DNA from: Betaproteobacteria bacterium
GTDB lineage: Bacteria; Pseudomonadota; Gammaproteobacteria; Burkholderiales; Usitatibacteraceae
Assembly (NCBI GenBank): GCA_016790765.1
Contig: JAEUMZ010000025.1
Location: 1 to 35,642 of the forward strand
Direction: 5' to 3'
DNA: 35,642 nt
The translations under genes and the position numbers were made by a program. Each line of letters starts with the position of its first letter. Positions within the stretch are counted from its first letter, which is position 1. Below the pieces are notes generated by a model. The model made no database searches. It saw only the letters and a program-made list of their open reading frames with translations, and had not been told where the DNA came from. Below, piece after piece: positions 1-7,182 of this stretch.

Positions 1-144
1 TACACCCTGCGCCTCAATGTCGTGAACGAGAAAAGTGCGAGGCGCGCTGGTGATCGTCGTGTGCCGCTGCCATCACCTGACAAGAGTACTGTTGATTGCT
101 CGAAGAAGCAGCGATGGTGGTAGCTAGAACAAAAGATTCCAAAT

Positions 145-168
145 AAAAGGGGTCAGCGTCATTTGTTT
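145..168 (+). repeat. left terminal inverted repeat of the transposase element
   Basis: This 24-base sequence is the exact reverse complement of 929-952. It lies 20 bases upstream of the transposase start codon, so it may also overlap its promoter or leader. Confidence 0.85.
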
Positions 169-188
169 TATCGGAGTAGCATGACCGA

Positions 189-920
189 ATGCCCCGCCGG
201 CCACGCATCAAGCTCGATGGAGTTCCGCTGCATATTGTCCAGCGCGGGCACAACCGCGAAGCGTGCTTCTACAGCGAGGAAGACTACCAGAGCTACCTGC
301 ACTGGCTAGGCGAGGCGCTTGCCGAGTCGGACTGCCGCCTCCACGCCTATGCGCTCATGACCAACCATGTGCACCTGCTGCTGACGCCCCGCAAAGCTGC
401 GCTGGTGCCGAGGCTGATCATGTCCCTGGGCCGGCGCTACGTGCAGTACATGAACCGCACGTACAAACGCACCGGCACGTTGTGGGACAGCCGCTACAAG
501 TCCTCGATCATTCAGGCGGAAGCCTATTTGCTGACCTGCATGCGCTACATCGAACTCAACCCGGTGCGCGCCGGCATGGTTGACGACCCGGCGCACTACC
601 GTTGGACCAGCTACCGGCACAATGGCCTTGGGCAGGCCGATGCGCGGTTGTCGGGGCACACTGTCTACGAAGCGCTGGGCACCACAGACAAAGCTCGCCA
701 ATCCGCCTACCGCGCGCTGTTTCGCGTCGGTCTTGATGCAGAAGCGATTGACGACATCCGTCTTGCACTGAACCAGAGCCAGCCGCTGGGCAACGGCCGC
801 TTCCACTCCCAGATCGAGCGCAAACTCGGCGCGCGCCGCGAAGCCAGACCGCGCGGACGACCGCGCAAGGCGATCGACGAAGGCGTACCGGTGTTGCCGG
901 GTCAAGAGAAATTGCTTTGA
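189..920 (+). CDS. REP-associated (Y1-type) tyrosine transposase
   Basis: The 243-residue product matches the Y1_Tnp / RAYT transposase family, which nicks single-stranded DNA at hairpin ends through a covalent tyrosine link. The HUH metal-binding motif is visible as NHVHLLLTP (H60 and H62). The likely catalytic tyrosine is Y120 in MRYIELNPVRAGMV, the standard family position. The N-terminus (MPRRPRI then VQRGHNRE) is also typical. Residues from about 150 on form a less conserved, basic C-terminal tail (RGRPRKA near the end) that may aid DNA binding. The ATG at 189 was chosen because it gives the family's usual MPR start; an ATG at 181 is out of frame. The gene is flanked by the 24-bp inverted repeats and looks intact, with no frameshift. 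Confidence 0.9.
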   Translation: MPRRPRIKLDGVPLHIVQRGHNREACFYSEEDYQSYLHWLGEALAESDCRLHAYALMTNHVHLLLTPRKAALVPRLIMSLGRRYVQYMNRTYKRTGTLWDSRYKSSIIQAEAYLLTCMRYIELNPVRAGMVDDPAHYRWTSYRHNGLGQADARLSGHTVYEALGTTDKARQSAYRALFRVGLDAEAIDDIRLALNQSQPLGNGRFHSQIERKLGARREARPRGRPRKAIDEGVPVLPGQEKLL

Positions 921-928
921 CGGCAGCG

Positions 929-952
929 AAACAAATGACGCTGACCCCTTTT
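929..952 (-). repeat. right terminal inverted repeat of the transposase element
   Basis: Exact reverse complement of 145-168. It begins 8 bases after the transposase stop codon and ends 7 bases before the antitoxin stop codon on the other strand, so the two convergent genes are separated by essentially this repeat alone. Confidence 0.85.
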
Positions 953-959
953 GTTTTTA

Positions 960-1334
960 TTACGCCGCCACCGCCAATTCATACCTGCGCACCAAAACCT
1001 CCGCCGGCAAATCCAGCCCTTCGCTCAAGTTCCGGATCATTTCCAGCGACAGCGGCCGCACGCGATTGAGCACTTCGGCCACGCGGGCGCGGGAACCGAT
1101 GTGGGGTTCCAGATCCTTGCGCGTGAGTCCGCGTTGCTCCATCACGAAGTGGAGGAAATCAATCGGGTCCGGGGCCTCGATGGCGAAGTGGCGGGATTCG
1201 TAGTCCTCGATCAACAGTGTCAATACTTCGAGCTTCGCGGCGTTGGCCGATCCGGCGGAGGCATCCCACCACGCTTCGGCCTGCTTGAGCGCTGCCTTGT
1301 ATTCGAGCTTGGTGTTGATGGGCTTGAGTTCCAT
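960..1334 (-). CDS. higA: HigA-family antitoxin (helix-turn-helix)
   Basis: The 124-residue product resembles HigA-type antitoxins, which neutralise a HigB mRNA interferase and repress their own operon through an HTH domain. The HTH lies in the C-terminal half, around RGLTRKDLEPHIGSRARVAEVL, followed by RPLSLEMIRNLSEGLDLPAEVL. The N-terminal half (residues 1-55) carries the KLEVLTLLIEDYE stretch seen in the longer HigA subfamily. The gene lies 9 bases downstream of the toxin gene on the same strand and has a good ribosome binding site (GAGAGG, 5 bases from the ATG). Toxin-first order is the usual one for hig. The stop codon lies 7 bases from the transposase element, so insertion spared the antitoxin. 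Confidence 0.85.
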   Translation of the reverse strand: MELKPINTKLEYKAALKQAEAWWDASAGSANAAKLEVLTLLIEDYESRHFAIEAPDPIDFLHFVMEQRGLTRKDLEPHIGSRARVAEVLNRVRPLSLEMIRNLSEGLDLPAEVLVRRYELAVAA

Positions 1335-1343
1335 GGTGACCTC

Positions 1344-1637
1344 TCAAATTTCTTCCGCATTGATCTTGTCGTATTCGGCGTGAGTGCCGACAAAGCGAAT
1401 GAACATCCGGTGCTTGTTGTAGTGCACGGCCACGACGAGTCGGATGTCATTGCCTTTGATGTTGAAAATCACGCGCTTGTTGCCGATGAAACTGGCGTCA
1501 CGGTACGCGGCCTTGATTTGCGCGGGCGTCGACCACTTGGCATGACTCGCCTCCGCATACCAAGCGCGCAACGGCGTTTCCGCATGGGGGTGCTTTCTCC
1601 AGAAGTCCCTGAGCATGCCGATGGCGATGATGCGCAT
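1344..1637 (-). CDS. higB: HigB-family toxin (mRNA interferase)
   Basis: The 97-residue product matches the HigB toxin family (RelE-like fold), which cleaves mRNA at the ribosome. Diagnostic segments are DFWRKHPHAETPLRAWY near the N-terminus, KRVIFNIKGNDIRLVVAVHY in the middle and FIRFVGTHAEYDKI near the end; the last two are the usual family signature. Length is normal and the frame is intact, so the toxin is probably active. The start at 1637 gives the family's usual MRII N-terminus. It is first in the operon with the HTH antitoxin. A palindrome overlapping a candidate promoter lies just upstream (1644-1672), in keeping with the autoregulation usual for such pairs. Confidence 0.88.
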   Translation of the reverse strand: MRIIAIGMLRDFWRKHPHAETPLRAWYAEASHAKWSTPAQIKAAYRDASFIGNKRVIFNIKGNDIRLVVAVHYNKHRMFIRFVGTHAEYDKINAEEI

Positions 1638-1643
1638 GGGCTC

Positions 1644-1672
1644 AATCTAGCATGATCCCAAAATGGGAGCAA
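1644..1672 (-). promoter_or_regulatory. candidate promoter and operator of the higBA pair
   Basis: Read on the minus strand, a -35-like TTGCTC (1667-1672) and a -10-like TAGATT (1644-1649) are separated by 17 bases. Between them lies the perfect palindrome TCCCATTTTGGGA (1656-1668), placed where a bound antitoxin would block RNA polymerase. The -10 box ends 6 bases before the higB ATG, so the transcript would have almost no leader. Assignment is by inspection only. Confidence 0.45.
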
Positions 1673-1959
1673 GTCGGGAGTCGACCATGACGCAGTGACG
1701 CTCAGTCAGGGGGCGAACCGAGGATGACGAGAGCCACAAACGCCAGCATTGGCAAGTTGCTTGGGCCGATGCTGGCTGGCATGGCGCGCCAGACAATGAC
1801 TTCTACACTAAGCCCGGGGGAAACGTGGTCTGAGCTGTCCCTTCTTGAAACAAAAAAGGGCAAACCCCTTACCTGTCAAGGCGTTCCGGCCGAAATGCCG
1901 TCAAATGCCGCACCCGTTCCAGGGTTTGACATGCGTCGCACTGATTTCGAAGCGCATGG
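1673..1959. other. intergenic stretch without a recognised gene
   Basis: Between the toxin-antitoxin promoter and the DUF454 gene there is an open reading frame from 1724 that runs on into the antisense strand of the DUF454 gene. Its product resembles nothing I recognise, and it has no clear ribosome binding site. The only structure seen is the small hairpin at 1852-1870. Confidence 0.4.
1852..1870 (-). terminator. possible rho-independent terminator after the DUF454 gene
   Basis: On the minus strand AAGGG-GTTTG-CCCTT is followed directly by a run of T. The stem is only 5 bp, so this is a weak candidate, but it lies about 90 bases past the DUF454 stop codon in the right orientation. Confidence 0.35.
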
Positions 1960-2370
1960 CTACCGATCCGGCAATCTCCACAGCCACGCCGCCACGCAGG
2001 CGCAGAACAGCGGCGGCACCCACACCCACAAGCCCACGAGCTGCGTGGCGCTGAAAGCGCAACCAATCACCATCATCCCGCTGGCCAGCCATTTGGCGTT
2101 GCGCGGCACGGCGCGGCGGTCGCGCCAGTCGCGTACCATGGGCCCGAACCGCGGGTGGGCCAAGAGCCAGTTTTCCAGCCGCGCGCTGCCGCGCGAGAAG
2201 CAATAGGCGGCAAGCAGGACGAAGGGTGTGGTGGGCAGGAGGGGGACGAAGATGCCAACGATGCCGGTGGCCAACGCGGCCAGGCCGGCTGCAATCCACA
2301 GTCCGCGCACGGCCGCGGCAGAGGCCGCGAGGCGATGTTTTGGTTGCGGGGAGGCGGATGGGGCAGACAT
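1960..2370 (-). CDS. DUF454 (YbaN-like) inner membrane protein
   Basis: The product matches DUF454/YbaN, small integral membrane proteins of unknown function. The family signature is clear: GIVGIFVPLLPTTPFVLLAA, then CFSRGSARLENWLLAHPRFGPMVRDWRD. There are hydrophobic segments before and within this signature and two more near the C-terminus (KWLASGMMVIGCAFSA, then LVGLWVWVPPLFCACVAAWLWRL), giving about four membrane passes or two hairpins. No good ribosome binding site is visible at either candidate start. The ATG at 2370 was preferred because it gives a more typical short cytoplasmic N-terminus; an in-frame ATG at 2406 adds 12 residues. The gene is divergent from the large secreted protein to its right. 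Confidence 0.82.
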   Translation of the reverse strand: MSAPSASPQPKHRLAASAAAVRGLWIAAGLAALATGIVGIFVPLLPTTPFVLLAAYCFSRGSARLENWLLAHPRFGPMVRDWRDRRAVPRNAKWLASGMMVIGCAFSATQLVGLWVWVPPLFCACVAAWLWRLPDR

Positions 2371-2596
2371 GGCGCGATGAACCGGGTGGTGCGCCGATTG
2401 TGGCATGCCCGGCCGGCCCGGGATTGACCTGCCACAAGTGCCTTCCGGCTCGATCCAGGCGTTGACGACTTTTCACACCCCGCCGCGCTGGGGCCGTCCG
2501 AGGCCTCAAGTAGAATTCCGGCCAAGATCCCGCACAGGGGCGTTCATCGGCGAAAGTCCACGGCCCGGGAGGCGTGGCGCACACTCGGGCGGCAAG

Positions 2597-5500
2597 TTGG
2601 GCACGATCCTCATCCGTGATGTCTGGAAGGCGTTGGTCGTGTTCGCCGCACTGGCGGCGACCGGGACGGCGGCCCAGATTCCGGAGCTGGCCTGGCAGCG
2701 CAGCTTGTATGCCACCGGCAACGTGTCCGCGGTGGTGGGCAGCGCCGATCCGGCCCTGGCCAAGCGCGCGCTGGCCGTCGATGCCGCCGGGAATACCTAC
2801 GTGACCGGCACCACCCACAACGGCGTGGACACCGACATCCTCACCCTCAAGTACGGCCCCACCGGCAGCATCCTGTGGCGCGCGGTGGCCAATGGCCCCT
2901 GGGGCAAGGACGACGTGGCCTTTGCCATCGCCGTCGATGGCGCCGGCAATGTCGCCGTGGCCGGGGGTGCCAACGCCGGTTCGCACTGGGACACCTTCAC
3001 CCTCAAATACGACAGCGCCGGCACTGAACTGTGGCGGCGCACCTACGATGGTGGCGTGGTGCGCGACGACTATGCCCACGATGTCGCCTTCGCCGCCAAT
3101 GGCGACGTGATCGTGAGCGGCGTTGTGGGCGTGGTGGCGTTCGGCACCAGCAGCAACTACCTCACGCAACGCTATGCGGCCGCCGATGGCGCCATCGTCT
3201 GGAGCCAACAGATGGACGGCACCGGGCAGAGCGTGGACCGGCCGCAGGCGATGGCCATCGACGTCGCCGGCAACATCCTCGTCACCGGTTACTCCACCAA
3301 TGCACTGGGCAGCCTCGATTTCCTGACCGTGAAGTACGCCAGCGACGGCACCGAACTCGGGCGTGCGCGCCTGGGTGGTGGCGGGCTCAACAACATCGCG
3401 GCGGACGTGGTGGTCGATGCTGCGGGCCAGGTGTACGTCACGGGTACCAGCTTCGTGCTGGGCAATGCCAACTACCTCACCGTGAAATACGACGCGGCGC
3501 TCAACGAGCAATGGCAGGCCACGTACAACGGCGGGCAGGACCTGCAGGACCAGGCGCAGGCGCTATCGGTGGACGGCGCCGGCAACGTGTTCGTGCTGGG
3601 CACGGCGGATCGCGACTTCAACCAGGCGCCGGGTGCGTCGAATCCGTCCTATGTATTGGTGAAATACCAGCCCGACGGTAGCGAGGCCTGGCAACGGAGC
3701 TTCGAAAGCTCGGGTACCGGCCTGGAGTTCGCCGGCGCGTTGGGCACAGACGCGAGTGGCAACGTGTTCGCCGCGGCTTACGCGGGCAACGCCGGCATCT
3801 ATGTGCCGACCGTGATCAAGCTCGATGGCGCGGGCACCGAACTCTGGCGCGCCCCGCTGGGCGGTGTGCCGGCGGCCCATGGCGCCTTCCTCGCGGCCCT
3901 GCGCGTGACGGGTGCCGGCGAGGTGGCCGTGGCGGGTTCCGTCACCACCAATGGCAACAGCGATTTCGTGGTGGCGCGCATCTCCGCCGCCGGCGCCGAA
4001 CAGTGGCGCACCGGAGAGGGATTGGCCACGGGCATTGCGACCGCGTTCACGGGCGGGCTCACGCATGCGGGGGCGTTGGGCATCGACGGCATCGGCAACG
4101 TGTACGTGGCCGGGCGCACCGGCCAGGGCACAGCGGCGGATTTCCTCACCGCCGCACTCGCGGTGGACGGCAGCGTGCAGTGGCAGCGCGTGGTCAATGG
4201 CGCGGGCAACGGGTTCGACCAGGCCGTGGGCGTTTCGCCGCAAGGGGGCAACGTGTTTGCCGCCGGCGACACCACGGACAGCGGCACCACGCGCCAGCTG
4301 TTGCTCAAGTACGACGGCGCGGGCACCGAGCAGTGGCGCCGCACGATCAGCGCTTCCGGGACCTCCGTTGACACGGTGAAGGCGGTGCTGGCCGACGGTT
4401 CGGGCGACGTGTTCGTCACCGGCACCACGGCCAGCGCGGGGAACACCGATTTCTTCACCGCCTACGTCAACGGCAACTCCGGCAACGAGATCTGGCGGCA
4501 ATCCGCCGGGACGACGACCGCCTTCGACGTGCCGGTGGCAATGGTGCGCGACGCGGCCAACAATGTGTACGTGGCCGGCAGCGCCTCCGAAGGCGGCATG
4601 GACGCCATGCGCATCGTGAAATACAACGCGGGCGGCGGCGTGGCCTGGCAGGCGCTGGTGGAACCCCCGCCGGGGTCCACGCACATCGTGCGCGCGCTGG
4701 CGCTCGACAGCAGCGGCGCCCTGGTGGTGGCCGGTGACCTGGTGATCAAGTTCACCGCCGGCGGCACGGAAATCTGGCGCGCCAACCCGGGGATTGTCGC
4801 GCAGGCGATGGCCATCGACGCCAACGACAACATCGTCGTGGGCGGCAGCGACGGCGCGATCGTGAAGTACTCGGCCGCGGGCGCGGAACTGTGGCGCACG
4901 GCGGTGTACGGCGTGGAGGATGCCAACAACCGCGTCGAGGCGCTGGGCACCGATGTGCTGGGCGCCGTGTACGCGGCCAGCCGCTTCCTGGTCGATGCCC
5001 TCGGCCAGTTCGCCGTGACGAAAGTCGATGCGGCGGGCCTGTATGTGTGGCGGATGGAATTTTCCACGCAGGTTCCCGGCAGCCCCGTCCCGCCCGCGCT
5101 GCGCGTGATGGCGGATCGCAGCGTGCACGTGGCGGCCACGGCGGCGGTCAACGGCGCGGCCCCGGCGATGACGGTGTGGAAGGTCATCCAGCCCACGCCG
5201 TCCCCGGCGTTGCTGGCCGCCATCCCGGGCAACGGGCAGGCCACGTTCTATTTCGACCCGCCGCCCGGCGATGGCGGCAGCCCCATCACCAGCTACACGG
5301 TGTTTTGCAACGGCGGCCTGGTGGCTGCCAGCGGCACCGCCTCGCCCATGACGGTGACCGGTCTCAACAACGGCACGCTTTACCTGTGCCACGTCACCGC
5401 CAACAACATGTTCGGCAACGGCCGCGCGTCCAATGTGCTGGGGGTGACACCTGCGGTCAACCCGCCGGCGGCGCTGTTGGAGGCGTTCTCGCGCAAGGTG

Positions 5501-5989
5501 CACGGGGGTGCCGGCGCCTACGACAAGCGCATCGCGATCCTGCGCACGGTCACGGGGCCAGGCCTGACCGTCGAACCGCGCCAGCCGGGCACGGCGCGCA
5601 CGCTGCTGCTGCGCTTCAACACGGCGGTGACCAGCGTGGGCGCGGTGACGGTGACGGATGAACTCATGCAGCCGGCCGGCAGCGGCAGCGCCACGTTCAG
5701 TGGCGTCGAGGTCACCGTTACCCTGAACGGCGTGGCGGATGGCAAGCGCATCCGGGTCTCATTGGCCGGGATCAACGGCAGCGAAACCGCGGAGCTGGCG
5801 CTGGCGTTCCTGGTGGGCGACATCAACGGGTCCAAGGTCACCACGGCCGCGGAAGTGGCCGCGCTCAAGGCGAGGTCCGGGACCGCCGTCACTTCGCTGA
5901 ACTACGCCTTCGACCTCGACGGCTCCGGGACCATCAACAACGTCGATGTGAGCATCGCGAAAGCGGCGAGCGGGAAGTCGTACCAGTAG
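2597..5989 (+). CDS. secreted SBBP-repeat beta-propeller protein with FnIII and dockerin-like domains
   Basis: The product is about 1130 residues from a TTG at 2597. The open frame extends up to 2405, but the upstream part is arginine/proline-rich and non-protein-like, and starting at 2597 places a signal peptide (KALVVFAALAATGTAA) at the N-terminus. I count about sixteen units of the SBBP pattern DGAGNVxVxGxxxxxxxDFxxxKY followed by a TELWR-type motif; such repeats fold into beta-propellers. A fibronectin type III domain follows (roughly residues 866-952). The last 58 residues resemble a type I dockerin duplication: GDINGSKVTTAAEV, then FDLDGSGTINNVDV. The second calcium loop is intact, while the first is one residue short. 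It is probably exported and surface-bound or extracellular, but its ligand is unknown. Confidence 0.85.
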   Translation: MGTILIRDVWKALVVFAALAATGTAAQIPELAWQRSLYATGNVSAVVGSADPALAKRALAVDAAGNTYVTGTTHNGVDTDILTLKYGPTGSILWRAVANGPWGKDDVAFAIAVDGAGNVAVAGGANAGSHWDTFTLKYDSAGTELWRRTYDGGVVRDDYAHDVAFAANGDVIVSGVVGVVAFGTSSNYLTQRYAAADGAIVWSQQMDGTGQSVDRPQAMAIDVAGNILVTGYSTNALGSLDFLTVKYASDGTELGRARLGGGGLNNIAADVVVDAAGQVYVTGTSFVLGNANYLTVKYDAALNEQWQATYNGGQDLQDQAQALSVDGAGNVFVLGTADRDFNQAPGASNPSYVLVKYQPDGSEAWQRSFESSGTGLEFAGALGTDASGNVFAAAYAGNAGIYVPTVIKLDGAGTELWRAPLGGVPAAHGAFLAALRVTGAGEVAVAGSVTTNGNSDFVVARISAAGAEQWRTGEGLATGIATAFTGGLTHAGALGIDGIGNVYVAGRTGQGTAADFLTAALAVDGSVQWQRVVNGAGNGFDQAVGVSPQGGNVFAAGDTTDSGTTRQLLLKYDGAGTEQWRRTISASGTSVDTVKAVLADGSGDVFVTGTTASAGNTDFFTAYVNGNSGNEIWRQSAGTTTAFDVPVAMVRDAANNVYVAGSASEGGMDAMRIVKYNAGGGVAWQALVEPPPGSTHIVRALALDSSGALVVAGDLVIKFTAGGTEIWRANPGIVAQAMAIDANDNIVVGGSDGAIVKYSAAGAELWRTAVYGVEDANNRVEALGTDVLGAVYAASRFLVDALGQFAVTKVDAAGLYVWRMEFSTQVPGSPVPPALRVMADRSVHVAATAAVNGAAPAMTVWKVIQPTPSPALLAAIPGNGQATFYFDPPPGDGGSPITSYTVFCNGGLVAASGTASPMTVTGLNNGTLYLCHVTANNMFGNGRASNVLGVTPAVNPPAALLEAFSRKVHGGAGAYDKRIAILRTVTGPGLTVEPRQPGTARTLLLRFNTAVTSVGAVTVTDELMQPAGSGSATFSGVEVTVTLNGVADGKRIRVSLAGINGSETAELALAFLVGDINGSKVTTAAEVAALKARSGTAVTSLNYAFDLDGSGTINNVDVSIAKAASGKSYQ

Positions 5990-5990
5990 C

Positions 5991-6032
5991 GTCCGCCGGG
6001 ATTTCGCGAAGCACCGCTTCGCGCCGGCGGAC
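5991..6032. repeat. hairpin repeat, copy 1
   Basis: Inner stem CGCGAAGC-ACC-GCTTCGCG with an outer 9-bp stem (GTCCGCCGG pairing with CCGGCGGAC); five unpaired bases lie on the 5' side. It starts one base after the stop codon of the large secreted protein. No T-run follows on either strand. It is the counterpart of the hairpin at 6176-6217 and may act as a transcript end for genes on either side. Confidence 0.7.
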
Positions 6033-6086
6033 GCCCAAGCGCGGCGACCGAAGGAAGTCCCCGTGGGACAGCGCGCGCGGAAGCGG

Positions 6087-6173
6087 CTAGAGCAGCGCCA
6101 ACACTTCCTCGGCGTGGTTCTGAGTCTCCGGCTTATCCAGAATGTGCGCGATCTTGCCCTTTTCATCGATGAT
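6087..6173 (-). pseudogene. diverged fossil of the bcp 3' end (29 codons including stop)
   Basis: These 87 bases align without gaps to the last 29 codons of the intact bcp gene (6250-6336). Eight bases differ. One changes TAG to TAA at the stop, six are silent, and one changes a residue (Q for K). Homology ends abruptly at 6173 in the coding direction, while downstream the copy keeps its own version of the hairpin repeat. A fragment without a start should drift neutrally, so the nearly all-silent divergence indicates that most changes arose while the sequence was part of a functional gene. It is therefore better read as the leftover of a second bcp allele than as a decayed tandem duplicate. 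Confidence 0.8.
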
Positions 6174-6175
6174 AC

Positions 6176-6217
6176 GTACACCGGGGTTTCGCGAAGCACT
6201 GCTTCGCGCCGGTGGAC
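6176..6217. repeat. hairpin repeat, copy 2
   Basis: Inner stem CGCGAAGC-ACT-GCTTCGCG is identical to copy 1. The outer stem (GTACACCGG with CCGGTGGAC) has one mismatch and one compensated pair (A-T in place of G-C) relative to 5991-6032, which suggests the pairing itself is kept. It lies 33 bases past the bcp stop codon, as copy 1 lies past the fossil end, so it belongs to the duplicated unit. Confidence 0.7.
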
Positions 6218-6249
6218 GCCCAAGCGCGATGCAGCGCGCGCGGGAGTGG

Positions 6250-6717
6250 TTAGAGCAGCGCCAGCACTTCTTCCGCGTGGTTCTTGGTTTCCGGCTTATC
6301 CAGAATGTGCGCGATCTTGCCTTTTTCATCGATGATGAACGTCACGCGGTCTGCCATCCCCACGATCGCCTTCGCCGCCGCCATCAACCCGCCGCCGCCA
6401 ATCGTCCCATAGGCCTTGCCGATGGCGTGGTCCGTGTCCGCCAGCAAGGGAAAGTTGAGCTTGTACTTGGCGGTGAATTTCTGATGGGAGGCGGAATCCT
6501 GCGTCGACACGCCGAGGATCGCCGCGCCTTTCTTGGCGATGTTCTTGTTCGCATCGCGCAACGAACACGCCTGCGCCGTGCAGCCGGGCGTGTCGTCCAT
6601 CGGGTAGAAGTACATCACCAGTTTCTTGCCGCGAAAGTCTTTGAGGCTCACGGTGGAGCCGTCGGTGGTCTTGCCGGTGAAGTCGGGGGCGGGGTCGCCT
6701 GCTTTGAGTTTGGCCAT
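6250..6717 (-). CDS. bcp: thiol peroxidase of the BCP / PrxQ peroxiredoxin family
   Basis: The 155-residue protein reduces hydrogen and organic peroxides through a reactive cysteine, normally recycled by thioredoxin, in the cytoplasm. The peroxidatic cysteine is C46 in YPMDDTPGCTAQAC, and the second cysteine C51 is five residues on, as in atypical two-cysteine BCP proteins. The conserved PAPDF near the N-terminus and FIIDEKGKIAHIL near the C-terminus support the call. The ATG at 6717 has a good ribosome binding site (AAGGA, 7 bases away); a longer frame to 6756 would overlap the upstream gene. It lies 29 bases downstream of an unknown secreted or membrane protein on the same strand. Its 3' end is partly duplicated at 6087-6173. 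Confidence 0.93.
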   Translation of the reverse strand: MAKLKAGDPAPDFTGKTTDGSTVSLKDFRGKKLVMYFYPMDDTPGCTAQACSLRDANKNIAKKGAAILGVSTQDSASHQKFTAKYKLNFPLLADTDHAIGKAYGTIGGGGLMAAAKAIVGMADRVTFIIDEKGKIAHILDKPETKNHAEEVLALL

Positions 6718-6746
6718 GATGAAATCCTTGTTGACTGGCGTGGCCG

Positions 6747-7109
6747 TCAGGGCCACTCCACTTTGAATGTACCGCGAAACACCTTGCTGGTCTCGTCCGG
6801 CTCGCGCACTTCAAGCACACTGACGCGCACGCCGCAAGCCGATTGCGGGGCCTCGCCCTTCACCAGCGTCAGCCCGGATTCCTGGCCATCGCAGGTCAGG
6901 CTCACCATCGCGGCCGTATTGATGCGGCCGTTGGCATAGACATCGGTTGGCTGCGCAAACCACATCGACGCCTTGCCGCCACCCACCTTTGTGGTGGAAC
7001 CCGCCTTCATCGTGAACTGCTGCGGACTTGACGCTCCGCCACCGGAGGTGAAGTGGAAGATCGCAAACAGGGCGATCAGGACGCCGAGGGTGAAGGCGTA
7101 TTTTTTCAA
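6747..7109 (-). CDS. hypothetical protein with N-terminal membrane anchor or signal peptide
   Basis: The 120-residue product is not recognised. It starts with MKKYAFTLGVLIALFAIFHF, a signal peptide or single membrane anchor, followed by a polar region of about 100 residues with two cysteines (SLTCDGQ and SACGVRV) that could form a disulfide outside the cytoplasm. The start codon would be TTG at 7109, since no ATG is available in frame. It is 29 bases upstream of bcp on the same strand and probably co-transcribed with it. Codon use is like that of the neighbours, which supports a real gene. Confidence 0.6.
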   Translation of the reverse strand: MKKYAFTLGVLIALFAIFHFTSGGGASSPQQFTMKAGSTTKVGGGKASMWFAQPTDVYANGRINTAAMVSLTCDGQESGLTLVKGEAPQSACGVRVSVLEVREPDETSKVFRGTFKVEWP

Positions 7110-7182
7110 GATGACATCAGTACCCTGGTCGGAATCTCAAATTCCTTAGTAATGGTGGTCAATTCCCTATGGATTCTCTGCC

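Larger units (their letters stand above)
145..952 (+). mobile_element. Y1/RAYT-type transposase element with perfect 24-bp terminal inverted repeats
   Basis: A single transposase gene sits between two identical 24-bp sequences in inverted orientation at 145-168 and 929-952. The repeat core reads GGGGTCAGCGTCATTT. The transposase is of the HUH single-tyrosine class, which cuts and joins single-stranded DNA and usually acts on hairpin-forming ends. The repeats and the gene together define an 808-bp unit. Identity of the two ends suggests recent or maintained mobility. The right end stops 7 bases before the stop codon of the neighbouring antitoxin gene. Positions 1-144 to the left show no recognisable gene. 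I see no clear target-site duplication, which fits this class of transposase. Whether the unit moves by itself or is a domesticated REP-type gene cannot be told from one copy. Confidence 0.75.

Noticed and set aside
1724..2206. Open frame of 160 codons on the plus strand
   Set aside because: Its second half is antisense to the clear DUF454 gene, no homology was recognised and there is no ribosome site.
1..2400. Transposase plus HigBA as part of a defence island
   Set aside because: No other defence gene is nearby; a transposase element next to a toxin-antitoxin pair is common without any joint function.
2522..2600. Resemblance to a c-di-GMP-I riboswitch before the large secreted protein (GCACAGGG, CGAAAG and GGGA blocks in order)
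   Set aside because: The blocks are present but the stem under the GAAA loop is only about three pairs, and the required AAACC and ACGCAAAGC segments are missing. Not supportable as a riboswitch.
2700..5180. Periodic DNA in the SBBP gene as a possible repeat array or CRISPR
   Set aside because: The repeats are degenerate at DNA level, in frame and of protein type, without identical repeats or unique spacers.
3563..5503. 646-codon open frame antisense to the SBBP-repeat gene
   Set aside because: A long GC-rich shadow of the repeat gene; the translation is histidine- and arginine-rich and non-protein-like.
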